The notes: generated by a model from the letters alone, not told the origin. A stretch of 64,000 nt of DNA from Paraburkholderia xenovorans LB400 (GCF_000013645.1 NC_007951.1:1674001-1738000); one strand, 5' to 3'; shown: positions 49,973-58,727, counted from the stretch's first letter. A program made the numbers and translations.

Positions 49973-50035
49973 GTGAAGCATCAACCAGATAATCCGATGA
50001 GATGCCGGTCTGTCTCACTCTCATGCAAAGGTAAG

Positions 50036-50059
50036 ATCAACCATTTAATCCGCTTACCC
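50036..50059. repeat. ISPpu12-like right terminal inverted repeat
   Basis: Runs from ATCAACCATT to CGCTTACCC, complementary to the left end except for three positions. Confidence 0.93.
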
Positions 50060-50068
50060 GAACTTTTT

Positions 50069-50100
50069 AAGGCGTCACGGCAACGTGACGCCTTTTTTTT
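50069..50100 (+). terminator. Strong intrinsic terminator at the insertion site
   Basis: AAGGCGTCACG-gcaa-CGTGACGCCTT, an 11-bp perfect stem with a 4-nt loop, followed by a run of eight T. It begins one base past the target duplication. Before the insertion it stood directly after the hairpin at 46653-46687, giving two terminators in tandem. Confidence 0.9.
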
Positions 50101-50107
50101 CGTGCGC

Positions 50108-50270
50108 CTGGAGACGTTCAGCAAGGTAACCCTCACCGGTTGCGGGTAGCTGGGACATTGCGGTCCGCATCGGTGAGTTGCCCGTAGACAGTGACATGAC
50201 GGTTCGCACGCTCTGCGAGACCCGCTTGGGTCTTTATGCATCCCCACACTATCTGGCCGAAGACCTCCGG
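50108..50270 (+). pseudogene. Remnant of a LysR-type regulator
   Basis: The frame from 50151 reads WDIAVRIGELPVDSDMTVR then LCETRLGLYASPHYLAED. In this stretch 27 of 38 residues match the effector-domain segment of the intact LysR gene at 55.26 kb. Upstream, the similarity continues only in another frame (LETFSKVTL), so there is a frameshift. Downstream it decays after LAED. The helix-turn-helix and the C-terminal half are missing. This is a fragment of a related regulator, not a functional gene. Confidence 0.7.
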
Positions 50271-50367
50271 GCGATAACCTGTAAGACAAGCCGTCCAGTT
50301 TCCACGATTCATCGCGGGACGCGTGCCCCCGCCGTGCGGATGACCTATCGGCTGGTACGGGAGCGCG

Positions 50368-50785
50368 TCAGATGAGTTCCTTCAGTACGTCCGGATGCCA
50401 GTCGTTCAACTGGTCGATGCGACCCTCGCGGACCTTGTTCGCCCAGTCCGGATTGACCAGCATGCCGCGCCCCACGGCAATCAGGTCGAAGTCGCCACGG
50501 TCGACCAGGTACAACAGGTGGTCAAGTGAGGCAACGTTGCTGCCCTCACCCATGAGCGTGTCGATATGCTCGCCCGTCATGCCAATGGAGCCTACGGTCA
50601 TGGTCGGCTTTCCAGAGAGCTTTTTCGTCCATGCGGCAAGGTTCTGGTCAGAATTGAATTCCGTGTCCCAGAAACGGCGTGTCGAGCAATGGAAAACATC
50701 GACGCCGGCATCCGCCATAAGGCTCACAAACTGATCGAGCTCGGCGGGCGTGTTGAAACGCAACATGGCGCTCGAGGGAATGGGG
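50368..50785 (-). pseudogene. 3' fragment of an Old Yellow Enzyme-family NADH:flavin oxidoreductase
   Basis: About 135 residues of the C-terminal part of an OYE barrel (SAMLRFNTPAELDQFVSLM, DVFHCSTRRFWDTEF, LIAVGRGMLVNPDWANKVR), against about 370 in the family. The active-site N-terminal two thirds are missing. Just upstream, a QWKQQDYS-like stretch (VQRQQCDPHS) continues in another frame, so the break near 50775 includes a frameshift. The intact ancestor would have reduced enals or nitro compounds using FMN. The fragment cannot fold as an enzyme. Confidence 0.8.
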
Positions 50786-50882
50786 GTCGCACTGTTGCCG
50801 CTGCACATCGTCCAGCGGGACCTGATTGAGGGTCGTCTCGTGCATGCGCCCGAACCAGCCGGCTAACGCCGCCTGGCAGGCC

Positions 50883-51521
50883 TTACGCAGCGAGTTGTTC
50901 CTGGTGCAGCGCGACGAGTTCGGCTTCATCCTTCAAAGCCTTTTGAACTGCCGGGCGGGCCTCGATACGGGCGATGAAGGCAGCCAGATTCCTGAGGTGA
51001 TCCAGGTTGACGCCCGAACGCTCGTGCCACAGCGTTGCCCACACGTATGCGTCTGCTACGGTGAACTGTTCGCCCGTCAGGTACGAACGGCCGTCGGACA
51101 GTTGTTTGTCGAGCACGCCGTATGCCGTGAGCAACTTGTTCGTATGAAATTCGATGCCTTCCGGCGTCATCAGCTTGCGCATCAGGGGGATATGCTTCTG
51201 CGCGATTTCGGTAGCGATGAAGGTCAGCAACTGGTCCATACGTGCACGTTCGATCGTACCGTGCTTCGGAATCAGGTTTGTTTCCGGATGCTGGTCAGCG
51301 AGGTAGGACGTGATGGTGATGGTCTCGGTCAGCGCTTCCTGTTCACCGTCGAGAACCAGCGCCGGCACGTAGAGAAGCGGGTTGACATCAGAGAAGGCCG
51401 TCCCGTCGGAGGTCGACTTGCCGAATACGTCAAAGTGAACCAGTTCCGGCCGCAACCCGATTTCGTTAGCGATGGCCTAGGCGGCGAGGGAGCAGGTAGC
51501 CTGGGCGATGTAGAGTTTCAT
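50883..51521 (-). pseudogene. Glutathione S-transferase with an in-frame amber codon at position 15
   Basis: The full frame from ATG 51521 (MKLYIAQATCSLAA*AIANEIGL) is 212 residues, normal for a bacterial GST, but codon 15 is TAG (51479-51477). A glutamine (CAG) would fit the family there, so a single C-to-T change explains it. The rest is intact: thioredoxin-like half with NPLLYVPALVLDGEQEALTE, then the helical half with EQFTVADAYVWATLW. A restart at TTG 51455 would lose the first strand and the active-site turn. Either the gene is newly inactivated, or the stop is suppressed or a sequencing error. Confidence 0.8.
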
Positions 51522-51734
51522 TCGAGTGTCTTCCTATGAGGATGAATGACCGGTTCGAGCCGGGTTTCAGTGGGTGCGTCGAGGTGCACCGTTGAGATGA
51601 AGTATCGTCAAAACGGGGCAATGGATAAACATCGGTTCAAGCGTCAGTCTGTCGAATCCAAAGCGACAATCGATGAGTCGATTTCCATGCGGCCGAGTTG
51701 TGTGACCGCGCCGACCAGCGTCCGTCGGGCGCTC

Positions 51735-51974
51735 CTATTGACCGTGGGCCGCACCGTGCCTCGTCAGCTCTGCCGCAAGCTGTTCGATGTAAGCATCCGT
51801 CATTCCGCAGTCCGCGAGCGCACGTTGAAGTTTGAAAACGTACTCTGCGTTCGTGCCGAATGAGCCGGAGGCCGTTGCGATGAGCGGCGCTATGGTCGCC
51901 GGCCGTGCATCCGCTTCGAATTGCGCCTGCCCGGCGTTGGACCGTGTGGATTCCATCGAGGTGCTCGAAGACTG
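51735..51974 (-). pseudogene. C-terminal fragment resembling ChaC gamma-glutamylcyclotransferase
   Basis: About 75 residues resemble the end of ChaC-type gamma-glutamylcyclotransferases: IATASGSFGTNAEYVFKLQR followed by ALADCGMTDAYIEQLAAEL matches the family's 'G..GSN.EY......L..LGI.D.YLE.L' tail. The N-terminal catalytic domain with its glutamate is absent. The family degrades glutathione, which would fit beside a GST gene. The assignment rests on a short pattern. The flanks 51522-51734 and 51975-52081 hold nothing I can support. Confidence 0.45.
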
Positions 51975-52081
51975 AAAGTCGCGCCCACGATTGCTTCACG
52001 AAGCGAAAAAGGGTACCTGGAAATCCAGTTGCCCTTTACGCATGGAGCGGCCCGAGGTCAGTACACCGGACCCTCTACGAA

Positions 52082-53272
52082 TCAGTTCGGCGCAGGGGCG
52101 AGGACGTGGCCCGCAGCCTTCCATTCGCGGACGCTGGCGAACGCCGCGCGGACTTCCGCCGCGAAGATTTCCGGCTGTTCGAAAGCGGCGAAGTGGCCGC
52201 CCTTTGCCGTACGGTTCCAGTAGAACATCTTGCTGAACGTGCGCTCAGCCCAGGCCTTCGGCGGCGTGTAGATTTCGCCTGGGAAGACGCTGACAGCAAC
52301 CGGGATGTCGACGGGCACCGCAGCGAACGTCAGGCCCGGATGCTCCGCGTACATGCGTGCCGAGGATGCGCCGCTATTCGTCAGCCAGTACAGCGTGATG
52401 TTGTCGAGCATCTGGTCGTAGGAGAACACGTCTTCCGGGACACCGTTGCTATGGCTCCACGCACCGAGCTTCTCGTAAATCCAGGCGGCGAGGCCGGCGG
52501 GTGAATCGGCGAGTGAATAGCCGATGGTTTGCGGCCGCGTCGTCTGAAGGTGATGGTAGAAGGAGCCGTCACTGGCGAAACGCAGGCATTGGTCGATGGC
52601 AATCTGTTCGTCCGGCGTCGGCACTTCCGGGAACTGGGCCGGCGCAACGAACGGGAGGTTCACGTGAATGGCGCGCAGACCCTCGAGCTTGATTCGACCC
52701 ATCTCGGTGGTGATGACGCTGCCCCAGTCACCGCCCTGTGCAACGTATTCGTCGTAGCCCAGGCTCTTCATGAGCGTGTCCCATGCCCGGCCGATGCGGT
52801 TGCGTTCCCAGCCCCTCGCTGTCGGCTTGTCACTGAAGCCGTAACCGGGAATTGAGGGCAGAACGACGTGGAATGCGTCTTCGGCGTTGCCGCCGTGAGC
52901 AGTCGGGTCGACCAGCAGGTCAATGACGTCGAGGAATTCGACGATGGAACCCGGCCATCCGTGAGTCATCACAACGGGCAGCGCATTGTCGTGCCTTGAA
53001 CGGATATGCAGAAAGTGAATGCCGAGGCCGTCGATGTCGGCCTTGTACTGAGGGTAACCGTTGATGCGAGCTTCAACGCGACGCCAGTCGTATTGGGTGC
53101 GCCAGTATTCGACTAGTTTCCGGAGCGCGTCCAGTTGCGCGCCCTGGGACTGGTCGTCCACTGTTTCGCGTTCAGGGAAACGGGTGGCGTCAAGACGCGT
53201 TTTCAGGTCGTCAAGGGCCGACTGCGGAATGTCGATACGAAACGGAGTGATGTTCATCTTCGAACCTGCCAT
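52082..53272 (-). CDS. Epoxide hydrolase (EHN domain, alpha/beta-hydrolase)
   Basis: A 396-residue enzyme with an N-terminal EHN domain (about 5-115, ITPFRIDIPQSALDDLKTRL) and an alpha/beta-hydrolase domain. Nucleophile Asp182 in QGGDWGSVI, oxyanion-hole motif HGWP at 104-107, and His360 in KGGHFAAFEQPE support epoxide hydrolysis to a diol. Juvenile hormone and microsomal epoxide hydrolases share this layout. MAGSKM offers two starts (53272 and 53257). It is divergent from the drug exporter across 272 bases and may respond to the same signal; the substrate is unknown. Confidence 0.92.
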   Translation of the reverse strand: MAGSKMNITPFRIDIPQSALDDLKTRLDATRFPERETVDDQSQGAQLDALRKLVEYWRTQYDWRRVEARINGYPQYKADIDGLGIHFLHIRSRHDNALPVVMTHGWPGSIVEFLDVIDLLVDPTAHGGNAEDAFHVVLPSIPGYGFSDKPTARGWERNRIGRAWDTLMKSLGYDEYVAQGGDWGSVITTEMGRIKLEGLRAIHVNLPFVAPAQFPEVPTPDEQIAIDQCLRFASDGSFYHHLQTTRPQTIGYSLADSPAGLAAWIYEKLGAWSHSNGVPEDVFSYDQMLDNITLYWLTNSGASSARMYAEHPGLTFAAVPVDIPVAVSVFPGEIYTPPKAWAERTFSKMFYWNRTAKGGHFAAFEQPEIFAAEVRAAFASVREWKAAGHVLAPAPN

Positions 53273-53544
53273 GTGAATAGCCTGGAGAGGGAGGTCATCC
53301 TAGGCGAACGGGCGGGTTTCAAAAAGACACGTTTGGGAGACGCAGAGTTGCCCGTTGGGAGACAGTGGCCGAAGCTTATTTTTTGCAGTCGAGAAAAGTA
53401 TTGTCGCTTGTGGGGAGACGCTCTAACCACCGTAGCGTTATTTATCTTACGCAATTCGCTGTTCAGAATGACGTCCTTCGAAGGCCTCATTCCGCGTGAG
53501 CCCGTCGACGTGCTTCGCACTCCAATCACTTCACAGGTTCACCG

Positions 53545-55122
53545 ATGAATACTGCAACGTCATCCGGGACGGATAGCAACAGGCTGCTGATTCTTGCAGC
53601 CGTCTGTCTTTCCGCGCTAGTTTTGCCTCTCGCCTTTTCAGGAGGCGCCGTCGCTACGCCCGCAATCGGGCGAGACCTGGGGGGTAGCCCCGCCATGCTC
53701 ACCTGGGTGACTAACGCTTTCATGCTGAGCTTCGGCAGCCTGCTAATGGCCGCCGGTGCGCTGGCTGACCAGTTCGGTCGCAAACGGCTCTTCGTCCTCG
53801 GTCTGGGCGGCTTCATCATCACTTCGTTCGCTATGAGCTTCGCGCCTTCGGTGCTGTGGCTCGATATTCTGCGCGGTGTTCAGGGTGTCGCGGCAGCGGC
53901 GTCGCTCTCCAGCGGCGGCGCATCGCTTGCGCAGGAGTTCGACGGGCATGCACGTACGCGCGCATTCAGTATGCTCGGCACGAGCTTTGGCATCGGCCTG
54001 GCATTCGGACCGCTGATGGCCGGCATGCTGATCGAGCAATTTGGCTGGCGCTCGATTTTCCTCGTCATCGCTGCGATTGGCGTTGTCGCCTTCATCTTTG
54101 GCGTGCCGCGTATGCGTGAGACGCGCGACCCGAACGCAACGGGGCTCGACTATCCGGGTACGGTCACTTTCACGGCGACGCTCGCACTCTTCACGTTCGG
54201 CGTGATTCAGGCACCGGAAAGCGGATGGGGTAGCCCGCTTGTTGTGACGCTTCTCGTTGCATCGGTTGTCTTTCTCGCCGCGTTCATCGTGGTCGAGACG
54301 CACGTCAAGCGTCCGATGCTCGAGTTGAGTCTATTCAGATATCCGCGCTTTGTCGGCGTGCAGATTCTGCCGGTGGGCACCTGCTATTGCTACATCGTGC
54401 TGATCGTCATGTTGCCGTTGCGGTTCATTGGTGCGGAAGGGTTGAGCGAAATCGACGCGGGCATGCTGATGATCGCGCTCTCGGCCCCGATGCTGGCCGT
54501 GCCGATGCTGGTTGCTTCGTTCACGCGCTGGATGTCCGCCGGCGTGCTGTCGGGCATCGGCTTTCTGATTGCCGCCGCGGGCCTGTACTGGTTGAGTCTG
54601 GTCGACTTTAGCGGACCGAAAGCAGAGCTCATCGTGCCGATGCTGGTGATTGGTATCGGTGCGGGTATGCCGTGGGGCCTGATGGATGGTCTGTCGGTCA
54701 GCGTGGTGCCGAAGGAGCGGGCCGGGATGGCCTCGGGCATCTTCAGCACGACCCGTGTTGCGGGCGAAGGTATTGCTCTCGCAATCGCGACCGCAGTGCT
54801 CGGGGCGCTCGCGCACACGAGCCTGTCGCGCACCATTCCTGACAATGGTGGTGACATCGCCGCTCGTATCGCAGAGGCCGCACAACGTGTGACCGCCGGT
54901 GACATGGTGCATGCCGCTTCGACCCTGCCGGAAGTCACCCGGCACGCGTTGTCGTCGAGCTACGCGGACGCGTTCACGAGCCTCCTGCACGTGCTGATTG
55001 TCATCACGTTGCTGTCGGCGTTCGCCACCTTCGCGTTCCTGAGCAGGACCCCGGCGCAGGATGACGAACCGGGTGCGAAGTCTGACCGGAAGGATGCTGC
55101 TGAAGAGGCTGTTAGCGCATAG
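53545..55122 (+). CDS. MFS drug exporter, DHA2 (14-helix) family
   Basis: A 525-residue inner-membrane proton antiporter of the QacA/SmvA type. About 14 hydrophobic segments are visible. Motif A is GALADQFGRKRLFVLG after helix 2, and motif C-like GTSFGIGLAFGPLMAGM lies in helix 5. Such pumps export quaternary ammonium compounds, dyes and disinfectants. A hydrophilic C-terminal tail of about 20 residues ends the protein. It is followed 139 bases later on the same strand by a LysR regulator, and is divergent from the epoxide hydrolase. Confidence 0.92.
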   Translation: MNTATSSGTDSNRLLILAAVCLSALVLPLAFSGGAVATPAIGRDLGGSPAMLTWVTNAFMLSFGSLLMAAGALADQFGRKRLFVLGLGGFIITSFAMSFAPSVLWLDILRGVQGVAAAASLSSGGASLAQEFDGHARTRAFSMLGTSFGIGLAFGPLMAGMLIEQFGWRSIFLVIAAIGVVAFIFGVPRMRETRDPNATGLDYPGTVTFTATLALFTFGVIQAPESGWGSPLVVTLLVASVVFLAAFIVVETHVKRPMLELSLFRYPRFVGVQILPVGTCYCYIVLIVMLPLRFIGAEGLSEIDAGMLMIALSAPMLAVPMLVASFTRWMSAGVLSGIGFLIAAAGLYWLSLVDFSGPKAELIVPMLVIGIGAGMPWGLMDGLSVSVVPKERAGMASGIFSTTRVAGEGIALAIATAVLGALAHTSLSRTIPDNGGDIAARIAEAAQRVTAGDMVHAASTLPEVTRHALSSSYADAFTSLLHVLIVITLLSAFATFAFLSRTPAQDDEPGAKSDRKDAAEEAVSA

Positions 55123-55261
55123 CGCTCGTGTGACGGCGCTAAGGGGGCTGTCCCGCAACGGGGTAGCCTCCTTTCGCGTCAGTCGGGTCAATCGGGCTCC
55201 TACAGGGCCGCAGGCGCCTGATACAGTCTGATTTTCCCACCTTGCGTAATGGGGTTAAGCG

Positions 55262-56167
55262 ATGAGCGAGCGGGTAGATGCACCCATAAATGAAATCGCG
55301 GTATTTGTGGCGGTTGCCCAAACCGGCAGCTTTACGCGCGCGGCCGAAGAAATCGGCAGCAGCAAGTCCAATGTGGGTAAAGCGGTCCAGCGCCTCGAAG
55401 CCCGACTCGGCTCCCAGCTTTTTCAGCGCACCACTCGTGCGGTGCGGCTGACCGAAGACGGCGAGACGTATCTGCTTGCCGCGCAGGAAGCGCTCGAATC
55501 CCTTCGCGAAGCGGAGCAGCAACTCGCGTCGAGGCGGGCCGAGCCCGCCGGGCGCGTCAAGATTGACCTGCCCGCGGGCTTCGGACGTCTGTTGCTGCCG
55601 AGTTTTATCCAGCTTCGTGAAAAGTATCCCAAGCTCACGGTGGAGATGGCCCTGACTGACCGGATGTCCGACCCGGTCGGGGAGGGCTGGGATATTGTCG
55701 TTCGCATTGGTGCGCTACCTGACGACAGTGAATTTACCGTGCGCAAGCTGTGCGACCTGAGGCTAGGTCTGTATGCGTCGCCAGAGTATCTCGCGCGCCG
55801 GGGTGACGTGAAGACGCTCGCGGAGTTGACTGACCACGACGCAATAGTTTTCCGTGGTCCAACGGGGCGACTACGTTCATGGACAACGCGAGAAAACGAC
55901 ACCGTGCGGGAAATTGTCCCGCACCCTGTTCTCGTGCTTGCCGACGGTCAGGCTCTCGTCGAGGCGGCGGTGGCTGGCTTCGGCATTACTCAGATTTACG
56001 ACCGTGTCGCGCTTCCACATGTGCGTGCCGGTCGCCTCGTGCACCTGCTACCCGAAGCGGATGTAGACGGGCCGCCCGTGCATGCCATCATTTCGCTCGG
56101 GCAGAAGATGACGGCCAAGACACGGGCGGCGGTGAATCACCTCGCCGAAACGCTACAGCAGGGATAA
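55262..56167 (+). CDS. LysR-type transcriptional regulator (CrgA-like)
   Basis: A 301-residue regulator: winged helix-turn-helix at about 8-65 (FVAVAQTGSFTRAAEEIGSS, SQLFQRTTRAVRLTEDGE), linker helix, then a periplasmic-binding-protein-like effector domain (about 95-295, WDIVVRIGALPDDSEFTVRK, LADGQALVEAAVAGFGITQI). Domain lengths are standard. It probably controls the exporter gene upstream, the epoxide hydrolase, or itself; the inducer is unknown. Part of a very similar regulator survives as a remnant at 50.1 kb. Confidence 0.92.
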   Translation: MSERVDAPINEIAVFVAVAQTGSFTRAAEEIGSSKSNVGKAVQRLEARLGSQLFQRTTRAVRLTEDGETYLLAAQEALESLREAEQQLASRRAEPAGRVKIDLPAGFGRLLLPSFIQLREKYPKLTVEMALTDRMSDPVGEGWDIVVRIGALPDDSEFTVRKLCDLRLGLYASPEYLARRGDVKTLAELTDHDAIVFRGPTGRLRSWTTRENDTVREIVPHPVLVLADGQALVEAAVAGFGITQIYDRVALPHVRAGRLVHLLPEADVDGPPVHAIISLGQKMTAKTRAAVNHLAETLQQG

Positions 56168-56477
56168 CAAAAGCGGCGTACGCGTGGCTGCCTGGCCGTA
56201 AAGCCGGGCAGACCTCGATTCAGCGGCATGGAGAGACAATGGTCCCGCATTGCTTTGGACTGTTAATCCTGCGAGCACTGCATCAATGTCGATTGCAGAA
56301 CCATATGTTCTGCCCATCCAGAATAATCCATATCGCGGCATTGCCGCGCTGGCGAACAGGCGCCATCAATAAAGCTTTTCTACCGGCATGCGGCGGCTTT
56401 GCGCAGATGACGCTATCACGCGTTGCAGCGCGCACAAGAGAGAACGCAAGGGTAGTGGCTTGTTTCAGGAGCAGACA
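56168..56477. other. Intergenic region before the DUF3331 gene
   Basis: 310 bases without a supported gene. A small hairpin CGCGGC-att-GCCGCG lies at 56334-56348. An in-frame extension of the next gene back to 56388 has poor coding character. Confidence 0.4.
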
Positions 56478-56894
56478 ATGCGTTTTCTCGAGAACCGAAG
56501 GGACCCGTGGAGTCACCTGCTTGGCGAGCTCAGGGTTTTTTCAAAGGGCCTGCAACAGGACGCAGGCCGCCGGTTTGGCGCGACGCAAGTCGTACTTGCG
56601 GCGCGGACGATTTATAGACCATCGCCGGAACTCGTTGTGACGCTTGCGGAGCGCACCGGGCCAACGTCGGCAACCGTCGTCTGGAATGAGCCGAATTGCA
56701 GGTATGGCTACCAGACCTGGCGAGCCGCAGTATCCCGGGTGTCCGGCGTCTGCGTGATCAGTGGCACACGCATTCGACGCGGCGACCTGGTATTCAAACC
56801 ACAGATGCGGCCAGTTCCTTTGAATGCGCACGCAATGATTCTTCAGTCAGTAGTCGACAGAATTGCCCCCCTTCTTGAAGAGGAGCCCGAATAA
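56478..56894 (+). CDS. DUF3331 domain protein
   Basis: A 138-residue protein starting MRFLENRRDPWSHLLG at 56478 with AGGAG eight bases upstream. It matches the DUF3331 pattern known mainly from Burkholderia: N-terminal DPW..LLG, then ATVVWNEPNCRYGYQTWRAA and VSGVCVISGTRIRRGDLVFKP. The last segment, with two invariant cysteines in this stretch (NCRYG, GVCVISG), resembles a small zinc-ribbon-like fold. The function is unknown. It stands alone between the LysR gene and the porin. Confidence 0.75.
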   Translation: MRFLENRRDPWSHLLGELRVFSKGLQQDAGRRFGATQVVLAARTIYRPSPELVVTLAERTGPTSATVVWNEPNCRYGYQTWRAAVSRVSGVCVISGTRIRRGDLVFKPQMRPVPLNAHAMILQSVVDRIAPLLEEEPE

Positions 56895-57084
56895 ACCGGT
56901 GCGAGGCATCAATCAGGCTATCCGGGGACTGTTCGGTCACGGCAAGAAATCAATTCGGAAAACCAATCTTTACCTGAAGGAACAGTCTGGCTAACCTTTT
57001 TAGTGAGCCTCGTAGGCGGTCCGAGTCTGCTGGACCACCTGTCCAGAACGCAGGTTGAGCACCCGCAGCATTCTCCCACGGAGC

Positions 57085-58248
57085 CTAGAACTTGTGACGG
57101 ATGCCCACAATTGCGATTTCCTGGTGGCTCGTGCCGGCGTAACCGTACGAACCAATGGATGCCTGGGCGGCCTGCGTCGTACGCTTGCCAGTGGTTGCGT
57201 CGTACACCGACTGCGTGCCGCTCGCGTGCTGGTAGGCCGCCATCGCGTAGAAGTCCGTACGTTTGGATAGCGCGTAGTCGGCACCCAGCGAAGCCTGATG
57301 ATAGCTCGCTGACGTGTCGCCGCTCGCCTTCATGTACGTGTACCCTGCACCCACGAGCAATGCCGGCGTGAGCTGGTAGGCGGCGAATACGTTGCCGATA
57401 TTGTACTTCTCGGTTTCGCTGAAGCCCGACTTGCCATCCGGGCTGTAGCGTGCGTTGCTGTACGACAGACCGACCGTCGCGGAGCCAAAGACGTACTGGC
57501 CCGCAACTCGCGCAATACCGATGGAGTGTGCGCTCGAGTAGCCGTTATTGACGGGACTGTTGAAGAGCGAATCGGAAGACGCACTGTTCCAGCCAGTCGT
57601 GCGATTTGCCGTCGGATTGTTGGCGTAGAAGTAGCCTGCGGCGAGCGATACCGGACCGTTGTTGTACGTTGCTGCGCCGCTCCACGTCTGTCCCTGGCCG
57701 GTCGTGCCCGCGCCATTGCTGAAGCCGTACAGGCCTTCCACCTGGAACCCCGCATACGTGGGCGAGACGTACTTCACTGCGTTGGACGTGCGCAGGCTGT
57801 TGTCGTAGTTGTCGACGTCGCCCGGCGTCGCAAACATGCCGCCGAAGAAGTTGTCGCCCGTGATGCCCTGAGCCATGTCGACAAGCGGGTCGTACTGGCG
57901 GCCGAGTGTGACGGTGCCGTACTTGTCGCTGGTCAGCCCCACGAAAGCCTGACGGCCGAATTCGCGGCCGCCCTGGTTCAATCTGCCGGTGCCGGGGTCG
58001 AAGCCGCTTTCCAGCTGGAAGACCGCCTTCAGTCCGCCGCCGAGGTCTTCGGAACCCTTGATACCCCAGCGGTTGCCGTTCATGTTGCCGTTAATCATCC
58101 CCACCTGTTTCCCGTTGCCATCAGCGTTGTGCACATAGCCGATGCCCGCGTCGATGATGCCGTAGAGGGTGACGCTGGATTGCGCGTGGGCTGCCCCCGT
58201 CAAGCCGGCGAGCGCAATTGCGAGAGGGGTCAATACGTACCGCTTCAT
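57085..58248 (-). CDS. Gram-negative porin (Burkholderia OmpC/Omp38-like)
   Basis: A 387-residue outer-membrane trimeric porin. The signal peptide MKRYVLTPLAIALAGLTGAA ends AHA, and the mature N-terminus SSVTLYGIIDAGIGYVHNAD is classical for this family. Alternating beta-strands run throughout, with PGDVDNYDNSLRTSNAVKY in the constriction-loop region, and the chain ends in IVGIRHKF with the C-terminal Phe needed for barrel assembly. It admits small hydrophilic solutes by diffusion. It has its own unit upstream of the efflux operon and is separated from it by a terminator. Confidence 0.95.
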   Translation of the reverse strand: MKRYVLTPLAIALAGLTGAAHAQSSVTLYGIIDAGIGYVHNADGNGKQVGMINGNMNGNRWGIKGSEDLGGGLKAVFQLESGFDPGTGRLNQGGREFGRQAFVGLTSDKYGTVTLGRQYDPLVDMAQGITGDNFFGGMFATPGDVDNYDNSLRTSNAVKYVSPTYAGFQVEGLYGFSNGAGTTGQGQTWSGAATYNNGPVSLAAGYFYANNPTANRTTGWNSASSDSLFNSPVNNGYSSAHSIGIARVAGQYVFGSATVGLSYSNARYSPDGKSGFSETEKYNIGNVFAAYQLTPALLVGAGYTYMKASGDTSASYHQASLGADYALSKRTDFYAMAAYQHASGTQSVYDATTGKRTTQAAQASIGSYGYAGTSHQEIAIVGIRHKF

Positions 58249-58690
58249 ATGTTCGTTCTCCAGATGTTTTACTTACGTCGGTAATGCGGACGTAAAGATA
58301 GCGTGTCAGAACGGTGTCGACGAACTACAAAGTGGCGTGTGTCTCGGGGGCGCTACGCACAAAGCGGCGTTCTGGTGGTCTGAAAAATGTCGCGGTGGAA
58401 TCAGGCAAGGGCTAAACGCCTGTATTCATTGAACTCGCCTGGCACGTATAGGGCGCTGTTCGGAATGAACGAAAAGACTATTCGCAAGCCAGGTCTTCCG
58501 AATGGAGGCTCGGCGCGCTACGCTTCGATCAACCCTATCCCCTCGCAGTTGTTGCCCCGGGCCAGGGACTTCGCGCTCTTCACGCGAAGTCCCGATTCTC
58601 CCCTCGCGTCGCTCCCATCGGTCCATGTTCGTAATTCTGGAGACTCTGCAATGAGCAGGGAGAATTGACGCGAGTTCGAACGCGCTTTCC
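58249..58690. other. Porin upstream region with an isolated perfect hairpin
   Basis: About 440 bases without a supported gene; open frames on the plus strand show no ribosome-binding site or family. It must hold the porin promoter. GGGACTTCGCG (58565-58575) and CGCGAAGTCCC (58583-58593) form a perfect 11-bp stem with a 7-nt loop but no T-tract. Confidence 0.5.
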
Positions 58691-58727
58691 AGAAAACGAC
58701 AGGCCCATCCAATGCTCTGGATAGGCC
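58691..58727 (-). terminator. Terminator of the RND efflux operon
   Basis: CAGGCCCATCCA (58698-58709) and TGGATAGGCCTG (58716-58727) pair at 11 of 12 positions around a 6-nt loop. Read on the minus strand, the stem is followed by TCGTTTTC. It lies 30 bases after the stop of the outer-membrane factor gene. Confidence 0.75.

Larger units (their letters stand above)
46688..50059. mobile_element. ISPpu12-like ISL3-family insertion sequence with accessory genes
   Basis: Complete element of 3,372 bp, the length I know for ISPpu12 from the Pseudomonas putida TOL plasmid pWW0. The 24-bp terminal inverted repeats (46688-46711 and 50036-50059) both start GGGTA and end AATGGTTGAT, with three mismatches. 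An exact 8-bp direct repeat GAACTTTT flanks it (46680-46687, 50060-50067), as expected for ISL3 transposition. Contents: tnpA, lspA, a CDF metal-efflux gene and a MerR-type regulator. Base composition is less GC-rich than the host DNA. An intact duplication and full-length genes argue for a recent insertion. Confidence 0.95.

Noticed and set aside
51546..51863. A plus-strand frame of 105 codons over the ChaC-like fragment
   Set aside because: The minus strand carries the recognisable pattern. The plus frame has no ribosome-binding site or family.
58387..58668. A 93-codon plus-strand frame upstream of the porin
   Set aside because: No ribosome-binding site, irregular composition, and a perfect hairpin lies within it. 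I treat the area as intergenic.
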